From: Primula veris
Taxonomy: Eukaryota > Streptophyta > Magnoliopsida > Ericales > Primulaceae
Direction: 5' to 3'
NCBI GenBank assembly: GCA_963682055.1
Contig: OY821742.1
Location: forward strand, 10,199,752 to 10,263,751
Length of the DNA stretch: 64,000 nt
Shown here: in pieces, positions 50,701 through 59,459 of the stretch
Numbering within the stretch: position 1 is the stretch's first letter
How the letters are laid out: every line of letters begins with the position of its first letter
Program-made: the position numbers and the translations under genes
Notes under the pieces: model-generated
What the model was told of the DNA's origin: nothing
Database searches by the model: none
What the model saw: the letters and a program-made list of their open reading frames with translations, nothing else

Positions 50701-53700
50701 CTCCAACTATTAGTTCATGACTACGAGCTTTTTAAAATGAGCGAGGGTGAAACCATTTCCGATATGCTTGCTAGGTTTACAACTATTACTAATGGATTAA
50801 CATCTCTTGGTAAGTGTTTGTCTTGTAAGGAAATGGTCTCAAAGGTGATTCGGAGCTTGCCAAAGGAATGGGAACCGAAGGTCACCGCAATTCAAGAGGC
50901 GCACGATATGAACACCTACACTCTTGATGCATTGACGGGCTCTCTCCTCACTCACGAAATCACCCTCAATAGTCACAAGCCAATCTCGAAAAAGAGGGAG
51001 ATAGCTTTCAAAGGAACTACTTGTGACGAAAGCATTGAGCTATCCAATGACGACGAAAATTCTAGGCAAATCATTCGAATCGTCAAAGAAATACTCAAGC
51101 TAAAAGACCACCGCAAACATAAAGGTAAATCGTCAAATAATTCAATTTATTCTAACGATTTTGTTTGCTATACTTGTGGCAAGGAAGGACACATGGCGAG
51201 AGATTGCGTCATGAATCGCAAGAGCAAAGGCAAGAAGAAGATATCCGCTTCAAGCTCTAGCGATAGCTCCGACCAAGATGAAGTCGCTCACCTTGGTTGC
51301 TATGTGGCCTTGGAAGACAACAATGAGCCTAACCAATCTTCGTCAAGCGAAAATGAAAGCGAAGCCGATGAGGTAAATGATCTTTCTTATGATGAATTAC
51401 TTCATATGTGCGATATTTATTCTAAAAAAGTTCCTAAGCTTGTCGAAAAGGTCGACTCTCTTAAAAGGATAAATTCTTCTCTCAATGAAGAAATAAGATC
51501 CTTAAAAAGAGATAAAATTGAAAATGAGTCTATTCCGACATCGTCATTCTCTCTTCATGATGTAGATGACGAAAAGGAAGACTTAAAAGATAAAAACGAG
51601 TTTTTAAAAACCGAAAATGACTCTTTGAAAAATAAAAACGATGAGCTTGTCATTGCGGTAAAGAAACTCGAGTTAACAATCTCAAGGTTTTCCAAAGGGA
51701 AAACCGTGTTAGACGAAATTTTGAGTTGTCAAAAAGATGTCAATGACAAAAGCGGTTTGGGTTTCGTTTCCAACTCTATTGGCTCAAGCACAACCCGCTA
51801 TGTCAAATCTTCTAGCGTGTCTACAACTCCTATTCCGCCTATACAAAAGGTTGTTTTTACTCAAGGGAGCACTTCAAGAGTTTTGCCAAACTCTTGTAAT
51901 AATAGAAGAGGTTTAGGTTTTCAAACCAAAACCGCTCATCATACTTCTAAAACTTCCTACAAAAAGTCGCATAGTTCTCGTTATTCGAAAAAATCTATGC
52001 ATTGCATTCATTGTAGTAGAAGTGAGCATAATTCTTCTAAATGCCCAAATCGCTTTCATGTGAATAGAAGCGATTTGAAATGGGTAGTAAAGACCCGAGC
52101 CACTAACAATGTCGGACCCAAAAGAAATTGGGTACCAAAGGACAAAAATTGTGTTGTAGGTATCTCCATCCAAAAGGAGAAAATCAACAAATGGTTGGCA
52201 ACGCCCTTAAAAGTCGTGGAAGTCAAGAAGATCGACTCCACCGTCAAGAATGAAGTGCCATTAATCGACAAAGGTGGAAGGCATACCAACAAATGGTACC
52301 ACCTATTTGGACTCGGAAACGCTCAATGCAAATGCCATTAGAGAGCGGACTCGACCTCACATCACATATTCGGTATACTCTAATCTATAATATCTACATA
52401 TATGTGATTAGTTGGGGTATATGCATCATATTTACATTTTTCATGTTTTGGTTTTTCTTTAAAAACCCTTCACATAACCCCATATTTTTCGATTGCATTT
52501 TGATAATGCCAAAGGGGGAGAAAAATGATATATTTGGTGTAATGCATTTTGTTAAAATGGAGGAGATATTTTTCTTGTAAAATCATCATTAGTTTGTCAT
52601 AATCAAAATGGGGGAGATTGTTGAACCATGGGATTCAATAATTGATTTTGATTATAACTTTGATTATGTTTTTAATGATTTTACGATTTCTCTATTTCGA
52701 TGATATAATGCTTGTTTTTTTCCAAAAAGAGAATTTGTAAATTGCAGAACGCCAGAAAGATAGAGCTCGGAAAAACGAAGCCACAGGTTCAAGCGGAACC
52801 AGAATCGGAGCTAAAACGAAGAAGTTATGGGCTTTCGAAGAAGACCGGAAAAACTGCCAGAAGAACAGTCGACCGATCGACTGTACAAAAACGACCGATC
52901 GTTTTTGTACAGATTTCTTCCAGTAAGCAGGTCGAATATACGACCGATCGTTTTTCAGAAACGACCGATCGTTTTCTGGAAAAGGACCGATCGACTGTAG
53001 AAAACGACCGATCGTTTTCTGCAGTTTTCGAAAACAGCTTTTCAGCTTATTCTGGAAAATAGCTGTTAAAACCCTCAACGGTCATAACCCAGAAAAACAG
53101 ACTTTGCTGTTATATATACCACCTCAAATCTCTCTCCAAACTCACCAATCAACACACTAATTATCATCCTTCAATCCCTATATACAAAACCCTAAATATC
53201 ACCATTTTGGTGTATATACTCAAAAGAGGGAAAATTGTAGATAAAGAGATACAAGCTCCAACAAAGATCAAACATCATCGAAACCACATATTAGCTTATT
53301 TTAGAAGCAATCGATTGTGGGTGGGTGTTGTTTCAATTTTCGATAAAATTGTAACGAGTATTTTATAAACTCATTTTTGTGAGCGAGTGATCGGGTAGAG
53401 GCTTTGTAAGCAAGTGAAGCTTAAAAGCTCTAGGTCTTTTCATTTCGGGACACTCATAAAGTGAGGGGGAGCTTAATCGGTTGATTAGCTCGATAGGATT
53501 GTAATATCCGTAAGAAGATTTTTTAGTGAAATACTCGGTAGTACCGAGGAGAGGACGTAGGCCGTTTGCCGAACCTCTATAAATCTTGGTGTCATCTTCT
53601 TTCCCTAAACTTTTACTTTCCGCAACTTTATTATTCCTTATATTCTTGCTTGCGTTTATGATTTCTAGCATTTCATTAAGTTTATTAAACGCTTAAGTTT

Positions 53701-56700
53701 AGAATTTGCATAAGTTGGGTGGTTAGTTGCATAGAATTTTAATTAGGCGAAAATCGCCATAAACCTTATTCACCCCCCCCCCCCTCTAAGGTTAGCACAC
53801 GGGCCAACAGTAACAACCTCGAACCGCTCATTGCAAGTTTGTAGACGAGAAAACAGCTTCTCGGTAAATCCCTACCAAATAAGGCTCCGGTTAGAATACT
53901 TAGTTTTGAGACAAAATCAATAAGAAAGACTCAGAAATTAAAGAACCTGGGAATCTTTCAAATGGTTAAGCGGCGAATAGTAGTTCGTATCGCTCTTTTC
54001 TGATGAGGAGCGTTGTTGTTTTTTCATGCTACGAATTGCCCGCTGTAATTTTGCTTGCTTTTTCTTCTTGCTGGAAGATGTACCTTTATGGTGAGCCTGA
54101 ACCAACAACAAAATGCAATGTTTCAACAACAGGGCAGGGATCTTTAGATGGCTAAAAGTAAACTAAGAACAAGAAATGCAAATGAAGAAAATAAAACATG
54201 TTTCTTCGGAGGCAGATAGACTCAGCAAATAAATCAAGAACACAAACTCCTATACATTCACAACAGGACAAGGATCTTTAGATGGCTAAAAGTAAACTAA
54301 GAACGATAAATGCAAATGAAGAAAATAAAACATGTTTCTTCGGAGGCAGATAGACTCGGCAAATAAATCAAGAACACAAACTCCTGTATATTCACAACAC
54401 AAAAAAAAATTAAGGTGCCATTTATATGTTGAAAATTGAAATATTGGCGATATTCTGATAGCAAAGACAAAAACATTATGTAGTTCCAAATTAAAAGAAT
54501 AGGTGGTCTGAAGGAGCCATTAAATGATAAAAAAACACTTGACAAAATTTTAATGTCATAGACAAAACTTACTCTTTTGACTACCACGAAACTCTCTTAA
54601 ACTAAATCCTACAGTGCACGGTTAAAAAGAAAACAGAGTATAATTTCATTTCATTTCAGTCCTCACCACTTAGTTTTTATAGTGTATGGGAGTTTGGTAC
54701 GAAGTTACTGCTGTCATCGTTGCAAGGTCCGTAGTTGAAGAAGCATATGCAATAAAAAACAATAATGATACGAGGCCGATTTCTTAGTATACAAAAAAGT
54801 GTAGAATTACAATTGAAGAGCCATTAAAATTATGCAATAAATACCAAGCGTGACATGAGGTTATATCTTGACTGGGAAAATCCTATTAATATAATTTTTT
54901 TTAAGCAAACAACCTTGTAGACAGCCTCCTTATTGATAAGAACTTGTGGCTGCTGATTAGGCTGATCATTTTCACTGCTTGAATCATCACTGTCATCATC
55001 GTCTTCAATATTCTCGTAATCAAGAAGAAACGATAAAGCGGCAATCATTATCCTGTAAAGTTGAGACAAATTAGCTCCATGTTTAACAAAACTGCAGATG
55101 AGAGACGTGACATTATATGTAGAGAGAGCGAAGGCACACTTTGACGATGGGTGGAAACATGCAGTACATATTGCGTTAGCTGTCCTATCGTCAAACCACA
55201 CCTTTCTCTTATGAAGATCACAAAGAGTGATAAGTGACCGTTTTGCTTTGGCTTCATCTTCTTGCTATGACAACATTTAGATATACATTGAGCGCAACAG
55301 CAAATAACTGTATAAGCAAAATAATACCAATGAATCTAAGCTACTACCAACCTGTAGCATAGAATACAATATATTCTGAAGAGCCCGGTTTTTAGCTTCA
55401 TTCTTGTGCTTTTGATTCATGCGTTTTATACTATGAATGACATGATCGAACGCCAATTTTTTTAAAACTTTGTCACCCAGTGTCTGAAGCTCCGTGAACA
55501 AGGCAAGGTTCTCCCCGATATCAACTATCTAGCAAGACATACACTCCGTCATGTTAATGAAAAATCAGAAAAAGCAACCAGGATTCTGATTCCACAGTGG
55601 TACTAATAGAACAAATGATAACTAACTGGATAGAACTAAGTACATGATAACTCTCTTTTTTCTAGCACAGTATCAGTAATAAGGCAGCTCAAACTCAGTA
55701 TGACTGTCACTAGAGTTTGGTATACCGTATATAAGGTTTTCCAATCTAGCTATAAAAGTAACTACATGGCTCAAAAAAATTAACAAGTAGTTTGAAACAG
55801 ATTGGGCAAAATCTTTAACATGAATCATGTGAAGTCTTAGTTAGACCTTATTTACCTGCATTATCTCCGCCAACAAAAATACGAGCGGAGCATTAATGTC
55901 TAGGGCAAAGCAAATTTTCTGTTTACTCTTATACTAATCAAATGGTCCATCCAACGACACAAAGGTATTTAGAATAAATGGGTCAAGTCTAAGACAAAGC
56001 TAAAAGTTAAAACCAAGAAATACTCCAGTCTCCATCTCCATTTTCAAGCTTTATAACATTTCTAAGGTGTAACATATATACTTATCAAATTCATAAATGA
56101 ACAACTTTTGAACAAAATGAGGATTATCGATACTATTAGTCCAGTTAACTAATTCATGAAAATTATTAAATTTTTAAGTTTAGTCATTGCATCAAATTTA
56201 CAAGTTAGTCTCTACATATGGGTTTCATGGCAGTTGTTCCCGCCGCTACCACAGTTCAGATGGGCCCTTCACTAACGAGGGACGACGGAGGCATAAAGAA
56301 GAGATAGATAGAGAGTCACATTAGAGAGAGAACGAGATAGAGGAAAGACAAAGAGAGAGAGAGAGAGAGTACATGATAGAGATACAAGACATATAGAATG
56401 ATGTATTTGATCGGAGACTAGATGTCGTTGAAGATCAGGCATCGACGAAGAAGATGTTGTGACAACAGAGACGGTGTTATAGTTCGTCGAAGATGGCGGT
56501 GTGGCACGGAGCATGGGTTTGGTCGGAACGTGGGGATGATGGATCTTCACGTACATATGGCGTAACATGCACCAAAAACAAAACACGCTCCCCCAATTCC
56601 TTCGCCACGGTGGAGTCCGCAGATACGCCGCTTAAGGAGGTGAAGTTGAGGGCCGCCTGTTGCTGGTAGAGAGAGAGTGAGGATCTGAACTTATTCTATA

Positions 56701-57553
56701 GTTTTTTCTAACAGCAAAAAAGCTGTAAACAATAAGAAAAAAAAACAGTTGTGCTAAATTGGCAATTGGTATCTCTAGTACATAAAACACACATACAATC
56801 ATATATATATATACAATCATACACACACACACACACACACATATAAACATACAGTCTAATAAGCGGATACCAAGCATATAGATGCTTCAATTCCGCTAAA
56901 ACGCACACACACGTTTAACTATATATAAACACACGCAGTCTAAAAACCCGTATCTAGCGGTTAATAAGCAGAATAATAGATTTAATTTAAATTTGAGGCT
57001 AACAAAAAAGGGTCATTTCAAATAATAGAGAGAGATATATACATATACATAGAAAAACGAACCTGACGGTTAATAAGCAGAATAAGTGCCTGGGTGACGT
57101 GGCACCTGAGCCCCGACGGCAAGGTCCTCGCCGCGTCCCTTAAAAACCCTCCCAGCTCCTTCGTAAAAATCAGAAAATCAAAAACAAAACAAAAAATGGA
57201 AGAAAAAAAAACAGAAAAAAGCTATAAAAAAACTTGGGAAACCCGTTAAGCTCCTCGGGATAAAACGGGGTAACGTGCGCCAAAAACATAACACTATCAC
57301 CCAACTCTTTGGCCACCGTAGAGTCCGCAGAAACCCCGCTTAAGGAGGTGAAGTTGAGGGCCGCCTGCTGGTGGTAGAGAGAGAGTGAGGATTTGAATTG
57401 GCTGTGGATGAGTGTGAGTTCTGTTTGGTAGCCTTCGGGATCAATTTTCATCTTGGATTGGAGGGTGGGGAGGCTGAGGTGGGAGGAGGTGCGGCCGGAG
57501 GCGGATATGGCGTCGGCGACGGAGGGGCGGCGGTGGGTTGGTGTCGTCGACAT
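41753..57553 (-). CDS. SDA1: SDA1 homolog, copy 2: likely impaired (exon 1 donor lost, 8.3-kb intron insertion)
   Basis: Exons 5' to 3' are 57233-57553, 57063-57158, 55352-55528, 55140-55264, 54914-55052, 53947-54096, 53818-53871, 45152-45247, 45008-45067, 44817-44891, 44663-44716, 44219-44320, 43559-44140, 43130-43258, 42853-42960 and 41753-41902. All match copy 1 in length and have open frames with few amino-acid changes. Two oddities set it apart. Copy 1 has AAG|GT at the end of exon 1; here one G is missing (AAG|TTTT). The only adjacent GT shifts the frame and leads quickly to a stop, leaving about 110 residues. In addition, a composite gag retroelement (45524-53809) sits in the intron between the exons at 53818 and 45247, only 8 bp from the donor. 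Unless a non-canonical splice rescues it, or the missing base is an assembly error, full-length SDA1 is not made from this copy. Confidence 0.75.
44433..44582 (-). mobile_element. Au-type SINE, unit 2
   Basis: This is the orthologous duplicate of the SINE at 17186-17334, in the same SDA1 intron and orientation, with the same A-box and B-box words and only a few base differences. Confidence 0.85.
45524..46711 (+). repeat. LTR 1
   Basis: It runs from TGTTGAACCATGGG to CACGGGCCAACA, 1188 bp. A TATA-like box (TTATATATACC) lies near 46015. A long C tract lies near its 3' end (about 46674-46686). Confidence 0.93.
45774..45922 (+). promoter_or_regulatory. Array of six CGA-CCGA-TCG hairpin modules in LTR U3
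   Basis: ACCGATCG occurs six times in about 150 bp (near 45777, 45799, 45847, 45868, 45890 and 45912). Most copies are flanked by complementary bases, for example CTGTACAAAAACGA and its complement around a CCGA loop (45786-45817). The array lies upstream of the TATA-like box, so it is probably in U3. It repeats in LTR 2 (about 49320-49468) and LTR 3 (about 52869-53017). A role in promoter control or RNA structure is inference. Confidence 0.6.
46714..46726 (+). promoter_or_regulatory. Primer-binding site (tRNA-Met) of internal region 1
   Basis: TGGTATCAGAGCC lies two bases after LTR 1. It is the usual plant initiator tRNA-Met primer-binding site, and the same site follows LTR 2 at 50263. Confidence 0.9.
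46774..48792 (+). CDS. Gag-like polyprotein, internal region 1
   Basis: The 672-residue protein forms the structural shell of a retrotransposon particle. The N-terminal part (from PPYFDGLNFSYWKDRM to about residue 220) resembles the DUF4219/UBN2 Copia-type Gag. A first zinc knuckle CYTCGKEGHMARDC (C282, C285, H290, C295) follows. A Lys/Asp/Glu-rich region near residues 370-465 has coiled-coil character. A second CX2CX4HX4C knuckle lies at C561-C574. The start follows the primer-binding site by about 48 bp and is the first ATG of the internal region. No pol genes follow: about 280 bp of untranslated DNA leads to the polypurine tract. Two knuckles and the length resemble SIRE-type Gag, but the exact lineage is unproven. 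Confidence 0.88.
   Translation: MANILNFASGIASSPNTPPYFDGLNFSYWKDRMSMFLQSYNVRLWMTIKVGYSAPTSENSENPIPVEDLDNAQLEAYSTNAKAMYAIVCAVSPNEYNKISACKTAKGMWDKLVVLHEGTNQVKDCKLQLLVHDYELFKMSEGETISDMLARFTTITNGLTSLGKCLSCKEMVSKVIRSLPKEWEPKVTAIQEAHDMNTYTLDALTGSLLTHEITLNSHKPISKKREIAFKGTTCDESIELSNDDENSRQIIRIVKEILKLKDHRKHKGKSSNNSIYSNDFVCYTCGKEGHMARDCVMNRKSKGKKKISASSSSDSSDQDEVAHLGCYVALEDNNEPNQSSSSENESEADEVNDLSYDELLHMCDIYSKKVPKLVEKVDSLKRINSSLNEEIRSLKRDKIENESIPTSSFSLHDVDDEKEDLKDKNEFLKTENDSLKNKNDELVIAVKKLELTISRFSKGKTVLDEILSCQKDVNDKSGLGFVSNSIGSSTTRYVKSSSVSTTPIPPIQKVVFTQGSTSRVLPNSCNNRRGLGFQTKTAHHTSKTSYKKSHSSRYSKKSMHCIHCSRSEHNSSKCPNRFHVNRSDLKWVVKTRATNNVGPKRNWVPKDKNCVVGISIQKEKINKWLATPLKVVEVKKIDSTVKNEVPLIDKGGRHTNKWYHLFGLGNAQCKCH
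49057..49069 (+). promoter_or_regulatory. Polypurine tract of internal region 1
   Basis: AAAATGGGGGAGA lies next to the TGTTGAACC start of LTR 2, the expected plus-strand priming site. The copy before LTR 3 is at about 52606-52618. Confidence 0.8.
49070..50260 (+). repeat. LTR 2 (shared by both gag units)
   Basis: This 1191-bp LTR differs from LTR 1 by about two substitutions and C-tract length, as read by eye. It serves as 3' LTR of the first unit and 5' LTR of the second. Confidence 0.93.
50323..52341 (+). CDS. Gag-like polyprotein, internal region 2
   Basis: The translation is identical to the 672-residue protein at 46774-48792, including both zinc knuckles and the charged coiled-coil-like region. 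The one internal difference I noticed is in the downstream untranslated part (GCGTTT at 48996 versus GCATTT at 52545). Perfect protein identity argues for a very recent duplication or for gene conversion between the two units. Confidence 0.88.
   Translation: MANILNFASGIASSPNTPPYFDGLNFSYWKDRMSMFLQSYNVRLWMTIKVGYSAPTSENSENPIPVEDLDNAQLEAYSTNAKAMYAIVCAVSPNEYNKISACKTAKGMWDKLVVLHEGTNQVKDCKLQLLVHDYELFKMSEGETISDMLARFTTITNGLTSLGKCLSCKEMVSKVIRSLPKEWEPKVTAIQEAHDMNTYTLDALTGSLLTHEITLNSHKPISKKREIAFKGTTCDESIELSNDDENSRQIIRIVKEILKLKDHRKHKGKSSNNSIYSNDFVCYTCGKEGHMARDCVMNRKSKGKKKISASSSSDSSDQDEVAHLGCYVALEDNNEPNQSSSSENESEADEVNDLSYDELLHMCDIYSKKVPKLVEKVDSLKRINSSLNEEIRSLKRDKIENESIPTSSFSLHDVDDEKEDLKDKNEFLKTENDSLKNKNDELVIAVKKLELTISRFSKGKTVLDEILSCQKDVNDKSGLGFVSNSIGSSTTRYVKSSSVSTTPIPPIQKVVFTQGSTSRVLPNSCNNRRGLGFQTKTAHHTSKTSYKKSHSSRYSKKSMHCIHCSRSEHNSSKCPNRFHVNRSDLKWVVKTRATNNVGPKRNWVPKDKNCVVGISIQKEKINKWLATPLKVVEVKKIDSTVKNEVPLIDKGGRHTNKWYHLFGLGNAQCKCH
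52619..53809 (+). repeat. LTR 3
   Basis: This 1191-bp LTR ends at the target duplication gtaac. It carries a private 4-bp expansion (GGGTGGGTG near 53320) and a few substitutions relative to LTRs 1 and 2. Its end lies 8 bp from the exon 53818-53871 splice donor of SDA1 copy 2. Confidence 0.93.
54132..54399. repeat. 134-bp tandem duplication in SDA1 intron, unit 2
   Basis: This is the counterpart of 18592-18857. The two copies begin near 54132 and 54266. The C/A-rich stretch after the second copy is shorter than in unit 1. Confidence 0.8.
56139..56550. other. Unit 2-specific 412-bp block in SDA1 intron 2
   Basis: Homology to unit 1 stops after 56138 (20629) and resumes near 56551 (20959). 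The block contains a GA run near 56340-56370 and an open frame without family resemblance. It replaces the segment that carries the exon 2 fossil in unit 1. Its origin is unknown. Confidence 0.7.
56559..56694 (-). pseudogene. Fossil of SDA1 exon 1, unit 2 (shortened)
   Basis: This is the counterpart of 20965-21172. It retains about 136 bp similar to exon 1 and then jumps to sequence equivalent to about 21340 of unit 1, so a further deletion occurred here. It is closer to the real exon 1 in places (for example GTGGAGTCCGCAGATAC) than the unit 1 fossil. Confidence 0.75.
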
Positions 57554-57593
57554 TGTTGTAGAGAGAGAGAGTGAAAGGGGTGGGGAAAGGCTA

Positions 57594-57602
57594 AAACCCT
57601 AA
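57594..57602. promoter_or_regulatory. Telo-box upstream of SDA1 copy 2
   Basis: AAACCCTAA lies about 41-49 bp upstream of the SDA1 copy 2 start codon. This motif is frequent near the transcription start of plant ribosome-biogenesis and translation genes, which suits SDA1. The position lies beyond the duplication breakpoint, and I see no such motif in the first few hundred bases upstream of copy 1. Confidence 0.55.
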
Positions 57603-57976
57603 TTGGAGTTATTTATATTATATTATAATCGTATGTTATGTACTTCCGTACAAATGAACTTTTAAAAAAAGATAAATTTTTTTTTAATGTAATGAATACT
57701 AAATTAATAATTGTTATACAAGTATATGTGATAATTACCATATTTGTTTAGTTATTTATATATGTATTTGAACTGTATTATGATATATGAGTAATTAGTA
57801 AATTATAATATGAGTATTTTTGAAAAAAATGAAAAAAATTTAACAGACTTTATGTTTGATATACTATAAACCTTCCAACTGGTCCTTAAACTATAATGAA
57901 GCATCAATCAAGTTGTTAAACAGTTATTTAAAGCATTGTTAGTCATACTTTTCTTTTCAATATTCATAAAAGATAA

Positions 57977-57991
57977 ATATATATATATATG

Positions 57992-58037
<46 letters not shown>
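57977..58037. repeat. (TA)n microsatellite
   Basis: A long TA run is interrupted by TATG. The rest of 57603-58624 is AT-rich flank without a recognised gene. Confidence 0.9.
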
Positions 58038-58039
<2 letters not shown>

Positions 58040-58624
58040 ATTCGAGTAGTGTAAGCAACCTTTTTATGAAAATAAAATACAAGATTGTTTACACTATGCC
58101 TAAAATGGTCCATGTGTCACCCTATGTAGAGCGGACAGGCTAAACGAACATGACTTTGCACAAGCGGACATGCTAGTAGTCTAAGGGGTCTTTATGTTTT
58201 TATTCACGATGTGGCCTAAAGCTTAATTATTTTCGTTTTTATGGTCGTGGCCTTAGTTTTCCAAAAATCTCTCAAGTCATTTACTCTGATCCAAACACAG
58301 GCCCACTATTCTGGGCCCAATAACTATGGACATAACGAGCTCTATAATTATGGATTTCAATGACACAACCCAGAGAAAATAATAGAAAAGTTATCAACTT
58401 AATTAAGTTGTAGTGGCCTGATACAAATTGCTTGTCTTTAGACGAAGAAAAAACGGGAAATGCTTGGCTCTTCACGAAGTTTTTTGCAAAAGAACAATAT
58501 TTATGAACTCATTTTAGAACATTGGGATACTGTTTCCGAACACCATTTTCTCAACATTTTCTCTTGATTTGCTTGCCTCGTAACAAAAACTATGAGAATC
58601 ATGTTAATATATATTGTCTTCTAC

Positions 58625-59451
58625 CAGGGGCGGAGCCAGAACATTAACTTTGACGTTGCCGAAAAAAATATCGACACTAAATTTCCTCATTTTAGTGTGG
58701 GCATAATTTTTTTACAGCGCCACTCGGTCAGCCGGTTGTTTTGGCTAGTTAAAGACACTTGACTTAATTTTTTTCATAAATTAAATACAAAAAAAAACAC
58801 CTAAAACGACAATTTAGTAGAGAACAAAAAGTTTTTTTTTTATATTCAAGTTTCCGAAATATCGACTAAATAAATTTATAACATTTTTTTTTTATTTCCT
58901 TTCTAAATTTTAAAGAAATATTTATGAAATTTATAATTTCTTATTGAGGACTTTGATAATTTATGGACAATATATTAATTAAAATATAGAATTTTTAGAT
59001 TTATAACTTTATTATTTTCTTTAAATTTAAATATGCATGATTTATTTAAATGTTTTGTAATAAATAGAAGAATATTTAATCTTAATTTTGAGAGTTGTGT
59101 TTGTAATTTTTGTAATACAAAATTGATTAATTAGATATCAATGCTTCGAATATGGTACAATATAAATGATATAATCGTGTTAAATTTAAGTTATATGTTA
59201 ATAGTAGTCAATAAGACCTTCATAATCACTATAATCACTTTTCAATTTTATTTTCTTCTTCTTTTTCAGATTTTTGGTAAACAAATTTTAATTTTAAAAG
59301 AGTTAACAGAAATAAAATTTAAAGAGTTTCTGAAATACTTTATTTACAAATTACTCTGAAAAACATCATAAAAAATATCAAATTATTAAAAATTATGGGT
59401 TACTGTGACAACTGTCAACGTGACAACTGTCATGTATAAGTCTCGCCACTG
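58625..59451. mobile_element. hAT-like non-autonomous element, 827 bp, degenerate
   Basis: The left end CAGGGGCGGAGCCAG and the right end CTCGCCACTG are inverted-repeat termini of the hAT type. Candidate 8-bp target duplications are TCTTCTAC (58617-58624) and CCTTGTAC (59452-59459), matching at 6 of 8. The interior is AT-rich with no transposase. Confidence 0.5.
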
Positions 59452-59459
59452 CCTTGTAC

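Larger units (their letters stand above)
45524..53809 (+). mobile_element. Composite gag-only LTR retroelement: LTR-gag-LTR-gag-LTR
   Basis: Three near-identical 1.19-kb LTRs alternate with two near-identical 2.36-kb internal regions. Each internal region starts with a primer-binding site for initiator tRNA-Met and ends with a polypurine tract. Each encodes one Gag-like protein and no protease, integrase or reverse transcriptase. Flanks are gtagc (45519-45523) and gtaac (53810-53814), a 5-bp duplication with one mismatch. Unit 1 has the empty site, so insertion followed the duplication. Structure and Gag type fit the non-autonomous TR-GAG class derived from Copia. It would need enzymes from an autonomous relative. 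The tandem form with a shared LTR most simply reflects unequal recombination between LTRs. Confidence 0.93.
28125..57575. repeat. Segmental duplication, unit 2
   Basis: This is a direct repeat of unit 1, offset by 28124 at the left end and by 35351 at the SDA1 start codon. Most of the extra length is the 8.3-kb gag retroelement at 45524-53809, partly offset by the different solo LTRs. It also retains 4.4 kb of ARP3 intron 1, exon 1 and promoter that unit 1 lacks. The homologous start may lie left of 28125, because unit 1 is cut by the window edge. Exons are near-identical and introns differ by scattered substitutions and small indels, so the duplication looks fairly recent. Confidence 0.95.

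Noticed and set aside
58281..58475. 64-residue minus-strand frame in the right flank
   Set aside because: Low-complexity hydrophobic stretch, no homology seen, no matching splice or promoter signals.
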